From contig NZ_CP046176.1 of NCBI RefSeq assembly GCF_013009555.1, positions 1,147,501-1,211,500 of the forward strand: a stretch of DNA of 64,000 bases, written 5' to 3'. The position numbers and the translations under genes were made by a program. The notes beneath the pieces are model-generated. The model was not told where the DNA came from, did no database searches, and was given only the letters and a program-made list of their open reading frames with translations. Source of the stretch: Phocaeicola dorei. GTDB taxonomy: Bacteria > Bacteroidota > Bacteroidia > Bacteroidales > Bacteroidaceae. This document shows positions 1-9,153 of the stretch, in pieces (the stretch's first letter is position 1; every line of letters starts with the position of its first letter).

Positions 1-2732
1 CAAGCAACAGTAATGATGTTGTTATTCGTGGTATTACTACTTATATGGGAAATACAAAGCCATTGTATGTGGTTGATGGTATGCCTTATGAAGGTGATTT
101 AGCATCAATAAATCCTACAGATGTACAAAATATAACAGTATTGAAGGATGCTGCTGCAAGTTCTATTTATGGTGCCCGTGCGGCTAATGGTGTAATTGTT
201 ATTACAACTAAACGTGGACAGGAAGGTAAAACTAAAGTAAGTTATAATGGTAGTATTAAGTTGTCTCCAAAACCGGATTTTGATTATTTGAATTTGATGA
301 GTAGTTCCGAGCTGGTAGATATGCAGATTGAGGGGTTTGATTATTATCATACGGCTTATGAGAATTTGAATAAGCGTCAAGCTGTAAATCCGGTAGTTAG
401 CTTATTGTATCAGCATGAACGAGGTCAACTGACAGATGGTCAATTGGCAGATGCTCTGTTACCTTATCGTACAAATGATAATCGTAAACAAATAGAAGAT
501 GAATTTGCGCGTGTAGGTATTGTTCATCAGCATAATTTAGCTATTTCTGGTGGATCTAATAAAAATCGATACATGGCTACTGTTAATTATATGGGTGATT
601 ATGGTAATCAAAAGTATCAAAGTAAAGATCGTATTGGATTTAGCCTAAAAGATGATGTGGATTTTTTTGATTGGTTATCGGCTGATTTTGGAGTTACAGG
701 AAGCTTTTATCGTTCAAAGGGTGATAATGGAGCAGGTAGTTATAGCAGCTTGATGAGTAGTTATCCTAGTTATTATATGTTAAGGGATTTACAGGGAAAT
801 CCACTAGATTTTCAACGTACTAAATCAGATTATGAATTGCAACGTTTGCAAAGTATAGGTTTGATGGATGAAACATATAGTCCGATAAAGAATCGTGCAG
901 AAGAAAGCTATCATAATAATTCCAATTATTATCGTTTGCATGCAGGATTGAAATTTAAAATTCTAGAAGGTCTTAATATTGATTTAAAATATCAGACAGA
1001 AGGGACTTATGATAAAAATCGTACTTTATATAGTAATATGTCATATAAAGTGCGTAATATGATAAATGATGCAGCTCAATATGATGCGGCAACAGGAAGC
1101 CTTACACTGAATGTCCCTAAAGGTGGCCAATTGGATGAAAGTCGTTATGAATCTTATTCGTATACAATGCGTGCTCAGGTGAACTTTAATCGTATATTGG
1201 GAAAACATGCTATATCTGCGTTGGGTGGTGCTGAACGTCGGTTGGTGCGTCGTACTGGTGCGCAGAATTATTATATGGGATATGATGATAATAGTTTGGG
1301 AGTAAAACCTATAAATCCGTTAGTTATGTCTCCTATTAATGGTACTGAAGCTTTGTTGGGGTCGTTTAATTGGGTCTATGGTGAATATAATGCATTGACT
1401 CATACAGAAGACCGATATGTTTCTTTTTATGCTAATGGTTCATATACATTTGACGAACGTTATTCATTAACTGGAAGTATTCGTATCGATCAATCTAATT
1501 TATTTGGTACTGATCCTAAATATCAGTATCGTCCGTTGTGGTCCGTTGGTGGTAGTTGGCAGATAGCTAATGAGCCTTTTATGGAAGATTGCACGTGGTT
1601 GAATCGTTTGAACTTGCGTATGACTTATGGTGTGGGTGGTAATGTTCCTAAAAATGCAGGACCGTATATGACTGTGGTTGATAGCGGATATAATGATTGG
1701 GTTGGAGATTTTGGTTCGTATATAAAGAATCCACCCAATTCTCAACTTCGTTGGGAGAAAACGGCTTCTACCAATGTGGGGCTTGATTTTTCTGTATTCA
1801 ATTCTCGTTTAAGCGGTAGTATTGATTATTATTATAAGAAAACGACGGACTTGTTAGGAAATCGTAATGCGGATCCGACTTTAGGTTGGGCAAGTTTATT
1901 GCAAAATTATGGCTCGATGTTTAATAGAGGTGTAGAATTGTCATTACAGAGTGTAAATATTCAAAATAAGAATTTTACTTGGGGGACAAATTTAATGTTT
2001 AGTTATAATAAAAATGAATTGACTAATTTAGAAGGTACGAAAGAAACGGTTTTTTATTATAGTGCATATAATGTAGCAGCTGTTGGTTACCCTATTAATA
2101 GTGTCTTTAGTTATCGTTATGCAGGACTTAATCCGACAAATGGGAATGTGTTGGTGTATAATAAAGAAGGAGAAAAAGTTTCAAAAGTAAGTTCTATTGA
2201 TGATATGGTGTATTCTGGAACTCGTACTCCAAAGTATACGGCATCATTGAAAAATTTCTTCTCTTATCGTGATTTTGATTTTTCATTTATGTTTGTATAT
2301 TATGGTGGTCATGTGTTACGTGATGTTGTAGCTGGATATATGGGTGGTGCACCGAGTGCGAATCTTACTCGTAAGGCTTTAAACCATTGGAGGAAACCGG
2401 GGGATGAAAATATTCCAGGAGTAGCTCCGTCTTTCAATAGGAATATTTATTATACAGATGCTCAGACATGGTATTCGGCAGACATTCATGTAAAAAAGGC
2501 AGATTATATCAAATTGAGAGATATCTCATTGAGTTACAATTTGCCAAAGAATTGGTTGAGGAAATATTTTATAGAATCGGCCGCAGTGACTTGTCAAATT
2601 AGTAATGTGTGGTGGTGGGCTGCTAACGGAGATATTGATCCGGAAGCGTATACTACATCGGGGTATGGATGGGGAGCATTGACTCTTCCGAATCCTACTA
2701 CTTATACAATTGGTTTGTCCCTTAATTTTTAA
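1..2732 (+). CDS. SusC-like TonB-dependent outer-membrane receptor (5' truncated by window)
   Basis: This is the C-terminal part of a SusC/RagA-type TonB-dependent transporter, which imports ligands through the outer membrane with a SusD partner. The reading frame is open from base 3 and already shows plug-domain sequence before the first ATG at 45 (DVVIRGITTY, then PLYVVDGMPY, INPTDVQNITVLKDAAASS and GARAANGVIVITTK). That ATG is therefore internal and the gene begins outside the window. The rest is a long beta-barrel rich in aromatic residues, ending in a typical outer-membrane C-terminus (TIGLSLNF). A SusD-like gene follows after 18 bp, so the two form a pair. The ligand cannot be deduced: no glycoside hydrolase is in this transcription unit, only two thioredoxin-like lipoproteins. 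Confidence 0.95.
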   Translation, partial: SNSNDVVIRGITTYMGNTKPLYVVDGMPYEGDLASINPTDVQNITVLKDAAASSIYGARAANGVIVITTKRGQEGKTKVSYNGSIKLSPKPDFDYLNLMSSSELVDMQIEGFDYYHTAYENLNKRQAVNPVVSLLYQHERGQLTDGQLADALLPYRTNDNRKQIEDEFARVGIVHQHNLAISGGSNKNRYMATVNYMGDYGNQKYQSKDRIGFSLKDDVDFFDWLSADFGVTGSFYRSKGDNGAGSYSSLMSSYPSYYMLRDLQGNPLDFQRTKSDYELQRLQSIGLMDETYSPIKNRAEESYHNNSNYYRLHAGLKFKILEGLNIDLKYQTEGTYDKNRTLYSNMSYKVRNMINDAAQYDAATGSLTLNVPKGGQLDESRYESYSYTMRAQVNFNRILGKHAISALGGAERRLVRRTGAQNYYMGYDDNSLGVKPINPLVMSPINGTEALLGSFNWVYGEYNALTHTEDRYVSFYANGSYTFDERYSLTGSIRIDQSNLFGTDPKYQYRPLWSVGGSWQIANEPFMEDCTWLNRLNLRMTYGVGGNVPKNAGPYMTVVDSGYNDWVGDFGSYIKNPPNSQLRWEKTASTNVGLDFSVFNSRLSGSIDYYYKKTTDLLGNRNADPTLGWASLLQNYGSMFNRGVELSLQSVNIQNKNFTWGTNLMFSYNKNELTNLEGTKETVFYYSAYNVAAVGYPINSVFSYRYAGLNPTNGNVLVYNKEGEKVSKVSSIDDMVYSGTRTPKYTASLKNFFSYRDFDFSFMFVYYGGHVLRDVVAGYMGGAPSANLTRKALNHWRKPGDENIPGVAPSFNRNIYYTDAQTWYSADIHVKKADYIKLRDISLSYNLPKNWLRKYFIESAAVTCQISNVWWWAANGDIDPEAYTTSGYGWGALTLPNPTTYTIGLSLNF

Positions 2733-2750
2733 ATGATTGAATAGATAAAT

Positions 2751-4142
2751 ATGAAATTATATAAATTTTTACTTTGTGCATGTTTGGCGTTACCTATAAT
2801 GTCATGTGATGATTATTTGGATATACAACCTAAAGGGATTGTAATTCCGGAAAAGAGTGAAGACTATGAACGTTTATTGAATTATGCTCAATTGCTAAAA
2901 GCTTCAGAATCATATCCTAACTTTATGACAGATGATGTTTTCATGCCTTATGAAGATGATATGACTGGAGGATTTGTTTCTCTGGAGTTGCCGAACCAGC
3001 ATTTATATGCGTTTAATAGTGAAATCTTTGGAGAAGGAGAGAGTGACGGTCTTTGGGAATACTCCTATAATCGTATTTATTATTATAACGTAGTTATTGA
3101 TGATATAATGGGAGCTACTCAAGATACTGAAGAACATAAAAAGCAATTGAGGGCTGAAGCATTGGTTGGGCGTGCTTTTGAGTATTTGACTTTGGTTAAT
3201 GCTTATGCTAATCATTACGATCCGTCGACTGCTGCTACAGATCCTGGCGTTCCATTGATGTTGGATAAAAATATCAATAAAACAAATTTGCAGCGCGCTA
3301 CAGTGCAGGAAGTATATAATCAAATTAAGACAGATCTGGATGAGGCTGCTCCTAATTTACCGGAAAAACCGGTGTTGAATGCCTATCGTGCATCTAAGCC
3401 GGTGGGGTACGGGATGTTGGCACGTATGTATCTTTATATGGGAGATTACAAAAAAGCTTTGGAGAATGCGGTGATCTCATTACAGAATAATTCAACTTTG
3501 ATGAGTCTTTTCCCGTATAAAGTAGTGGATCGTGATAAATATATTGGTAGGATCGATGTTCCGGATGGAGATGAGAATCCGGAAAATATTTATATTCGTT
3601 TGGCTCCATGGACTTTTGGATTTAGTGCTACTGCATATGCTTCTGAAGAATTGGCGTCCTTGTATGATCAGGAAAGGGATCAGCGTTATCTGTTGTATTT
3701 TACGAAATATTTAGGTGGAATAGATTTGGATTATCCTCTTTGGGCACCTTATATTTATGCCAACATGGCTATGTCTACTCCGGAAATGTATCTGATAGCA
3801 GCAGAGTGTGAAGCTCGTATAGGTAGTAAAGACAAAGCTATGGAATATATTAACACCTTGCGTGATAGTCGTATTATTGATAATGTACCTTTGGTTGCAA
3901 GTGATAACAAGGATGCATTGGTTAAAGTCTTGGAGGAAAGAAGACGGGAAATGCCTATGCTTGGCTGTACCCGCTTGATTGACTTGAAACGTTTGAATCG
4001 TGAACCTGAATTTGCAAAGACTATTGTGCATGAGGTGAATGGTGTAGAGTACAAATTGGAACCCAATAGTCCTAAATATATTTTGCCTATTCCACCCACT
4101 GTACTTCGTTTTAATCCTGATATGATTCCTAACATAAGATAA
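2751..4142 (+). CDS. SusD/RagB-like outer-membrane lipoprotein
   Basis: Surface lipoprotein that caps the SusC-like channel encoded just upstream and helps capture its ligand. The N-terminus is a lipoprotein signal (MKLYKFLLCACLALPIMSC, lipobox Cys19) followed by DDYLDIQPKG, the usual start of mature SusD proteins. A RagB/SusD C-terminal region is visible (TPEMYLIAAECEARIG, YINTLRDSRI, EERRREMPMLGCTRLIDLKR, then YILPIPPTVLRFNP). At 463 aa it is at the short end for the family. It lies 18 bp after susC and 11 bp before the next gene, consistent with one operon. Specificity is not predictable from sequence. Confidence 0.93.
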   Translation: MKLYKFLLCACLALPIMSCDDYLDIQPKGIVIPEKSEDYERLLNYAQLLKASESYPNFMTDDVFMPYEDDMTGGFVSLELPNQHLYAFNSEIFGEGESDGLWEYSYNRIYYYNVVIDDIMGATQDTEEHKKQLRAEALVGRAFEYLTLVNAYANHYDPSTAATDPGVPLMLDKNINKTNLQRATVQEVYNQIKTDLDEAAPNLPEKPVLNAYRASKPVGYGMLARMYLYMGDYKKALENAVISLQNNSTLMSLFPYKVVDRDKYIGRIDVPDGDENPENIYIRLAPWTFGFSATAYASEELASLYDQERDQRYLLYFTKYLGGIDLDYPLWAPYIYANMAMSTPEMYLIAAECEARIGSKDKAMEYINTLRDSRIIDNVPLVASDNKDALVKVLEERRREMPMLGCTRLIDLKRLNREPEFAKTIVHEVNGVEYKLEPNSPKYILPIPPTVLRFNPDMIPNIR

Positions 4143-4153
4143 AAGATATTTTA

Positions 4154-5530
4154 ATGAAAAAATTAACGATTATGATGGCAACAGCAGCATTATGCTGTTG
4201 CCTGGGTTCCTGCAACAGTGGAACTAAGCAAGAATTGGCGAATACTGTTCATTTGAAAGGTCAGTTGCTTGATATGGGTAGCCAGAATGTGCGTATGAGA
4301 TTTGACGGAGCGGCATCTATGCTAGGCGATAGCCGGGATATTTTGTTGAAAACGGATGCTTCCGGTCATTTTGATACTACTTTTGTACTTAAAGAACCGA
4401 CATATTATACTATCAGCCGCAACACATTGTATCTTACTCCAGGAGATGACATGACTATCAAAGTAACTCAGACAAATACAGAAGCGGAATTCTCGGGAAT
4501 CGGAGCCGAAGCCAATAATTACATGAAGTTCCGTCTTTTCCCGAAAGGAGGTTCTTATCTGGAAGCCGGTGGTAACTTGCGTGGAGATTTTGTATCCACT
4601 AAAGCGTTGGTTGACAGCTTGGCCGCTATACGTATGCATACATTGGATACGTTAAGTAATGTGTCTGATGCATTTAAAAAGCTGGAAACAGCACGGATCA
4701 AAGCGGATATTATTAATAGTTATATCTGTTATGCAAGTTATTCAAGGATGTTTGCCGGAGTGAAGAATGAAGAAGAGATGCGGGCTAAATGGAATGAATT
4801 TAATGTTTCATTAACTCAGGATGTAACTCCGCTATATAAGGAGATTATGAATGAAGATATGCTGAATGTAGCTGTGGTGCGCGATGTTTTGTCTTATCAG
4901 GAAGATTCTACATTAGCTTCTCTTTGGTTTAAAGATATTTCCATTCCTGCGCGTACTACGGAATTATATGCTTGTGCTAAAATAGTTGATAATCTGAGAA
5001 ATGAAGCTTCTGAACAGACTGTGAATGAGGCGAAGGCATTTTTGCAAACAGTGAAGAATGCTGATTTCGTGACAGAAATTGAAGGAAAGATTGTTCAAGC
5101 TTCCAAGTTGCTTCCCGGACAACCTGCCATTGATTTTGAGATGTTGGATGTGGAAGGCAATGTGAAGCATCTTGCAGATTTTAGGGGTAAGGTGATTTAT
5201 ATTGATTTATGGGCAACTTGGTGTGGTCCTTGCATTCAGGAATCTCCGGCATTTGAGGCTTTAGGTAAGAAATATGCGGGTAAGGATATTGTTTTTCTTC
5301 CGGTTTCTACAGATACTACAACGAAACCTTGGTTAAGGTACTTGGATGGACATAAGAAAGAATTGACTCAATATCATTCCAATGATGTTGCTTTAAAAGA
5401 AAGTTGGGCTATCATGTATATTCCTCGTTTTATTTTGATTGACAAGGATTTCAATATTGTGAATGCATACGCTCCACGTCCGTCAAGTGAAGAGATTGGT
5501 ACTTTGATTGATTCTGTTCTTAATAAATAG
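4154..5530 (+). CDS. TlpA-family thioredoxin-like lipoprotein with DUF4369-type N-domain
   Basis: Predicted thiol-disulfide oxidoreductase anchored by lipid in the envelope. The start gives a lipoprotein signal (MATAALCCCLGSC). Residues about 30-125 resemble the DUF4369 beta-domain common in Bacteroides. A helical middle segment leads to a C-terminal TlpA/AhpC-type thioredoxin fold beginning at LLPGQPAIDFEMLDVEGN. The redox motif WATWCGPC has its cysteines at residues 357 and 360, and the conserved cis-proline region (YIPRFILIDK) is present. It lies in the SusC/SusD operon and its stop codon precedes the next gene by only 7 bp. Its substrate is unknown. The context suggests it reduces or protects something linked to the imported ligand, which is inference. 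Confidence 0.9.
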   Translation: MKKLTIMMATAALCCCLGSCNSGTKQELANTVHLKGQLLDMGSQNVRMRFDGAASMLGDSRDILLKTDASGHFDTTFVLKEPTYYTISRNTLYLTPGDDMTIKVTQTNTEAEFSGIGAEANNYMKFRLFPKGGSYLEAGGNLRGDFVSTKALVDSLAAIRMHTLDTLSNVSDAFKKLETARIKADIINSYICYASYSRMFAGVKNEEEMRAKWNEFNVSLTQDVTPLYKEIMNEDMLNVAVVRDVLSYQEDSTLASLWFKDISIPARTTELYACAKIVDNLRNEASEQTVNEAKAFLQTVKNADFVTEIEGKIVQASKLLPGQPAIDFEMLDVEGNVKHLADFRGKVIYIDLWATWCGPCIQESPAFEALGKKYAGKDIVFLPVSTDTTTKPWLRYLDGHKKELTQYHSNDVALKESWAIMYIPRFILIDKDFNIVNAYAPRPSSEEIGTLIDSVLNK

Positions 5531-5537
5531 TAAATTT

Positions 5538-6716
5538 ATGATTTATAAAAAATATCTATTATTAGGCGTTTCTTTATGCATGTTAAATGCTTGCAATGAG
5601 TCTAAGTCTGTGTCTTTAGAGGGTAGTCTTGATGGAATACAGGCTGATTCTATCTATTTATATCAAGTGGACAATGAGCATTATGGTAGTGTGAAACTGA
5701 TTAAATCTATTGCTGTTACCGATGGTAGATTTGCTTATCCCACTGATTCTATACAAGTCGGTCTTTATTGTTTCTCTTTGCAGAATATGGAGCGTGGGGA
5801 GTATTTACAGCAATACGCTAATTTGTTTTTGGAACCCAAATCCATGCAGCTTACCTTAGGCAAGGATAAGTATGACCAACTGAGTTTACATGCTACAGGG
5901 TCTGCATTGCAGGAGCAATACGAAGCTTTGCTAGAAGCGAAATATATAGCAGGTAATCGTACGGTTCTCGATTCTTTGGATCATATGTTCTATGCGGCTC
6001 GTGAAAAAGGAGATCGTGAGGAAATGGAGCGTATCCGGGAGGTTTCCAGTCCTTATTATGAGAGTGCCTCGGAACAGACCTGTAAACTGATAAATGAGGA
6101 AATTGCTAAAAATAAAGGCTCATACTTCGGTTTGTATCTTTATTATACCTATCGCTTCCAAAATCATACTTTTAATACAGTTAAAGAGATTGATGAGGCA
6201 CGTAACTTCATAGGCGGTTTTGATGAGGTGTCCAAGCAAAGTGGTATATATGTAAAAATGCAAGAAGGTTTGGATAAATTTGCTAAGTGTGCTACCGGCA
6301 GTGTTGCTCCTGCTATAACAGGAATTGATTTGAAAGGAAATTCTGTCAGTTTGAACGATTTCAAGGGTAAATATGTTCTAGTCGATTTTTGGTTTGCCGG
6401 TTGTAGTTGGTGCCGTAAGGAAACTCCTTATCTGTTGAAGACGTACAATGCTTTCAAAGATAAAGGATTTACTATTTATGGTGTGTCTACAGACCGTCGT
6501 GAGGAAGATTGGAAAAAGGCTATTGAAGAAGACAAGAGCTATTGGAATCAGGTTCTGTTGCGGAAAGACGATGTGAAGGATGTGTTGGAATCATATTGTA
6601 TTGTCGGTTTCCCACATATAATTTTAGTAGATCCGGAAGGTAAAATTGTAGCGAAGGAGTTGCGTGGAGATGATCTTTATAATACCGTCAAAAAGTTTGT
6701 AAACGGAGCAAAATAA
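5538..6716 (+). CDS. Second thioredoxin-like lipoprotein (CSWC active site)
   Basis: A second TlpA-like lipoprotein of 392 aa. I start it at the ATG at 5538 because this gives a clean lipoprotein signal (MIYKKYLLLGVSLCMLNAC). An in-frame ATG at 5508 would overlap the upstream gene and add residues not typical of a signal peptide. The N-terminal half resembles DUF4369 (SLEGSLDGIQADSIYLYQVD). The C-terminal half is a thioredoxin fold whose active site is WFAGCSWCRKE (cysteines about 289 and 292), so the dipeptide between the cysteines is SW, not the GP of its neighbour. The cis-proline region is VGFPHIILVDPEGK. It is the last gene of the unit and is followed by a strong terminator. The different active-site dipeptide suggests a different redox role or partner. 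Confidence 0.88.
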   Translation: MIYKKYLLLGVSLCMLNACNESKSVSLEGSLDGIQADSIYLYQVDNEHYGSVKLIKSIAVTDGRFAYPTDSIQVGLYCFSLQNMERGEYLQQYANLFLEPKSMQLTLGKDKYDQLSLHATGSALQEQYEALLEAKYIAGNRTVLDSLDHMFYAAREKGDREEMERIREVSSPYYESASEQTCKLINEEIAKNKGSYFGLYLYYTYRFQNHTFNTVKEIDEARNFIGGFDEVSKQSGIYVKMQEGLDKFAKCATGSVAPAITGIDLKGNSVSLNDFKGKYVLVDFWFAGCSWCRKETPYLLKTYNAFKDKGFTIYGVSTDRREEDWKKAIEEDKSYWNQVLLRKDDVKDVLESYCIVGFPHIILVDPEGKIVAKELRGDDLYNTVKKFVNGAK

Positions 6717-6742
6717 AGAAATGTGTTTTTTAACAAATAAAG

Positions 6743-6782
6743 CAGTAGGCTGGGAATGTCCAGTCTACTGTTTTTTCTTTTA
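6743..6782 (+). terminator. Rho-independent terminator of the SusCD/TlpA operon
   Basis: Arms CAGTAGGCTGG (6743-6753) and CCAGTCTACTG (6760-6770) pair over 11 positions, one of them a G-T, around a 6-nt loop. They are followed directly by a T-rich run (6771-6782). It lies 26 bp after the stop codon. Confidence 0.85.
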
Positions 6783-6938
6783 TGAAATATGGAGCTTTTT
6801 GAAGGAATGATATTGTTTTATTATAGGTAGTGGTATTCCGTATTGTATTTATTTTTTAAATAAATCTAATGCATGACCCATATTTCTCTAATGTTTTCCT
6901 TTTAGAGAACTTATTCTCTGTCGGATAGGTTAAAAGTT

Positions 6939-6946
6939 TATCTTTG
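6939..6946 (+). promoter_or_regulatory. Bacteroides -7 element of a putative small-RNA promoter
   Basis: TATCTTTG matches the Bacteroides -7 consensus TAnnTTTG exactly. No good TTTG lies at the usual -33 distance. Instead a perfect inverted repeat, AGAGAA-CTTA-TTCTCT (6904-6919), occupies that area and could be an operator. Predicted transcription start is near 6953. Confidence 0.5.
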
Positions 6947-6952
6947 TACCAT

Positions 6953-7152
6953 TATTCAGAAAAGAAATTTATTGATAAAATAGACATAAAAGGATCAAAA
7001 CGTATAAGTATTGTAAGCGTACAATACTTTTAGGAGGTCTCGTTGGATGCTTGTGTTCAGATTTAAGGCGAGACCACCTTATTCTCGTAGAGAATTTAGA
7101 TTTTAATTTAGATGATACTTGCTCGTGATGAGTAGGTATCATTTGTTTTTTA
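6953..7152 (+). ncRNA. Putative structured small RNA between two nutrient-uptake loci
   Basis: No credible ORF occupies this stretch, but it has the layout of an independent RNA gene. A -7 box lies just upstream. It contains a perfect 10-bp hairpin with a 4-nt loop (arms 7006-7015 and 7020-7029), a stem GGTCTCG/CGAGACC (7036-7042 with 7069-7075), and a small hairpin TTCTC-GTA-GAGAA (7082-7094). The last hairpin has outer arms ATGATAC/GTATCAT plus inner CTC/GAG (about 7112-7142) and is followed by TTTGTTTTTT, a good terminator. The region is roughly 200 nt. I cannot match it to a named RNA family from memory; 6S RNA or a PUL-linked regulatory RNA are possibilities. A separate -7 box at 7294 then serves the GH2 gene, so this is probably not just its leader. 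Confidence 0.5.
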
Positions 7153-7293
7153 GTCTATTCTGTATGGAAATGGCTTGTAAGATTATACATAGAAGATAGA
7201 ATAATTAGATCACTCTGCCGTTGAAATGGAGGATTTGAGCGGATTATTTTAATTATTGGAAGAATTGTTCTATCCTTTAAAGCATATTGCTTC

Positions 7294-7301
7294 TATCTTT
7301 G
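7294..7301 (+). promoter_or_regulatory. -7 promoter element upstream of the GH2 gene
   Basis: TATCTTTG matches the Bacteroides -7 consensus and sits 32 bp before the chosen ATG at 7334. No convincing -33 element is seen, as often in regulated PUL promoters. It lies inside the in-frame extension that would start at TTG 7256, which argues against that longer start. Confidence 0.5.
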
Positions 7302-7333
7302 CCATACTGAGAAAAACATTAAATTACATTATT

Positions 7334-9148
7334 ATGAAGAATTTTCTTATCTTATCTCTGTTGTTAGCCTTTTTGACTACGGAAGTATGTGCGCAGTGGA
7401 AACCGGCTGGTGACAAGATCAAAACACAGTGGGCAAATAAAATAAATACCTCTGCCGTATTGCCTGAATATCCACGTCCTATAATGGAACGTAATGAATG
7501 GAAGAACTTGAATGGTTTGTGGGAGTATGCTATCACCGATTTGGGAGGAAATGTTCCGGCGCATTTTGACGGGCAGATTTTGGTACCTTTTGCAGTGGAA
7601 TCTTCTTTATCAGGTGTGGGACAAAGAGTCGGTGCAAAAAAGGAATTATGGTATTCCCGTTCATTTGAAGTGCCTGTTGCTTGGAAAAATAAAAATGTAT
7701 TACTTCATTTCGGTGCTGTGGACTGGAAAGCAGATATTTGGGTAAATGATGTGAAGGTTGGTAGTCATACTGGTGGTTTTACTCCGTTTTCTTTTGATAT
7801 CACTGCAGCGTTGTCTGGTAAGGGAAATAATAAATTAGTAGTAAAAGTTTGGGACCCTACGGATGAAGGGTATCAGCCTAGAGGTAAACAGGTAAATAAT
7901 CCGGAGGGTATTTGGTATACTCCTGTGACTGGCATTTGGCAGACTGTTTGGCTGGAACCGGTTACTGCCAGGCATATTGAAGAACTTCGAATCACACCGG
8001 ATATTGACCAACACTTACTGACTGTAAAAGCCCATTTGAATATGAGGGCACCTTCCGATCTGATTGAAGTAAACGTATATGACGGCAATCAGTTGGTTGC
8101 CACTGGGAAAAGTATTAATGATGAGGCTGTGGTCATACCTATGCCGGAAGATGCTAAATTATGGAGTCCTGATTTTCCTTTTTTGTATACTTTAAAGGTC
8201 ATGTTGAAAAGCGGTAATAAAGTATTGGATCAGGTGAACAGTTATGCAGCTATGCGCAAATACTCTACGAAACGTGATGCTAATGGAATTGTACGTTTAG
8301 AACTGAATAACCAACCTTTGTTCCAGTTCGGACCATTGGATCAGGGATGGTGGCCTGATGGATTGTATACCGCTCCCACTGATGAGGCTTTAGTATATGA
8401 TATACAAAAGACTAAAGACTTAGGATTCAATATGATACGTAAACATATTAAAGTGGAACCGGCCCGTTGGTATACTCATTGTGATCAATTGGGAATTATT
8501 GTGTGGCAGGATATGCCTAGCGGTGATCGTAATCCGGAGTGGCAGAACCGCAAATATTTTGAAGGTACGGAAAAAAAGCGTTCGGCGGTTTCTGAGGCTT
8601 GTTACCGTAAAGAATGGAAAGAAATTATGGATTGCTTGTATTCTTATCCATGTATCGGAACATGGGTTCCGTTCAATGAGGCATGGGGGCAATTCAAGAC
8701 TCCGGAAATTGCAGAATGGACTAAAGAATATGATCCGACCCGTCTGGTAAATCCTGCAAGTGGAGGCAACCATTATACTTGTGGCGATATGCTTGACTTG
8801 CATAATTATCCTGCTCCCGAAATGTATCTGTATGATGCCCAGCGAGCGAATGTTTTGGGAGAGTACGGTGGTATCGGTTGGGTAGTGAAAAATCATATCT
8901 GGGAACCGGATCGTAACTGGGGATATATACAGTTTAATTCTTCCAAAGAGGTAACTGATGAGTATATAAAATATACAGATATGCTTTATGACCTGATAAC
9001 CAGGGGATTCTCGGCGGCTGTTTATACTCAGACTACGGATGTGGAGGTGGAAGTGAACGGACTGATGACTTATGATCGTAAGGTGATTAAAGTAGATGAA
9101 AAACGAGTGAGAGAAGCCAACGCACGTATCTGTAAATCATTAAAGTAA
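7334..9148 (+). CDS. Glycoside hydrolase family 2 enzyme, secreted
   Basis: Predicted exo-acting glycosidase of family GH2 (beta-galactosidase, beta-glucuronidase and related activities). The ATG at 7334 gives a signal peptide (MKNFLILSLLLAFLTTEVCAQ). A jelly-roll sugar-binding domain follows (about residues 45-200, including WYSRSFEVP and LHFGAVDWKADIWVNDVKVG), then an immunoglobulin-like domain, then a TIM barrel. The acid/base motif is WVPFNEAWGQ (Glu about 449) and the likely nucleophile is in VLGEYGG (Glu about 510). At 604 aa it is a compact GH2 lacking the extra C-terminal domains of LacZ. The exact sugar is not predictable. An aldose epimerase gene follows after 5 bp, so they are probably co-transcribed. 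Confidence 0.9.
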   Translation: MKNFLILSLLLAFLTTEVCAQWKPAGDKIKTQWANKINTSAVLPEYPRPIMERNEWKNLNGLWEYAITDLGGNVPAHFDGQILVPFAVESSLSGVGQRVGAKKELWYSRSFEVPVAWKNKNVLLHFGAVDWKADIWVNDVKVGSHTGGFTPFSFDITAALSGKGNNKLVVKVWDPTDEGYQPRGKQVNNPEGIWYTPVTGIWQTVWLEPVTARHIEELRITPDIDQHLLTVKAHLNMRAPSDLIEVNVYDGNQLVATGKSINDEAVVIPMPEDAKLWSPDFPFLYTLKVMLKSGNKVLDQVNSYAAMRKYSTKRDANGIVRLELNNQPLFQFGPLDQGWWPDGLYTAPTDEALVYDIQKTKDLGFNMIRKHIKVEPARWYTHCDQLGIIVWQDMPSGDRNPEWQNRKYFEGTEKKRSAVSEACYRKEWKEIMDCLYSYPCIGTWVPFNEAWGQFKTPEIAEWTKEYDPTRLVNPASGGNHYTCGDMLDLHNYPAPEMYLYDAQRANVLGEYGGIGWVVKNHIWEPDRNWGYIQFNSSKEVTDEYIKYTDMLYDLITRGFSAAVYTQTTDVEVEVNGLMTYDRKVIKVDEKRVREANARICKSLK

Positions 9149-9153
9149 AGAAT

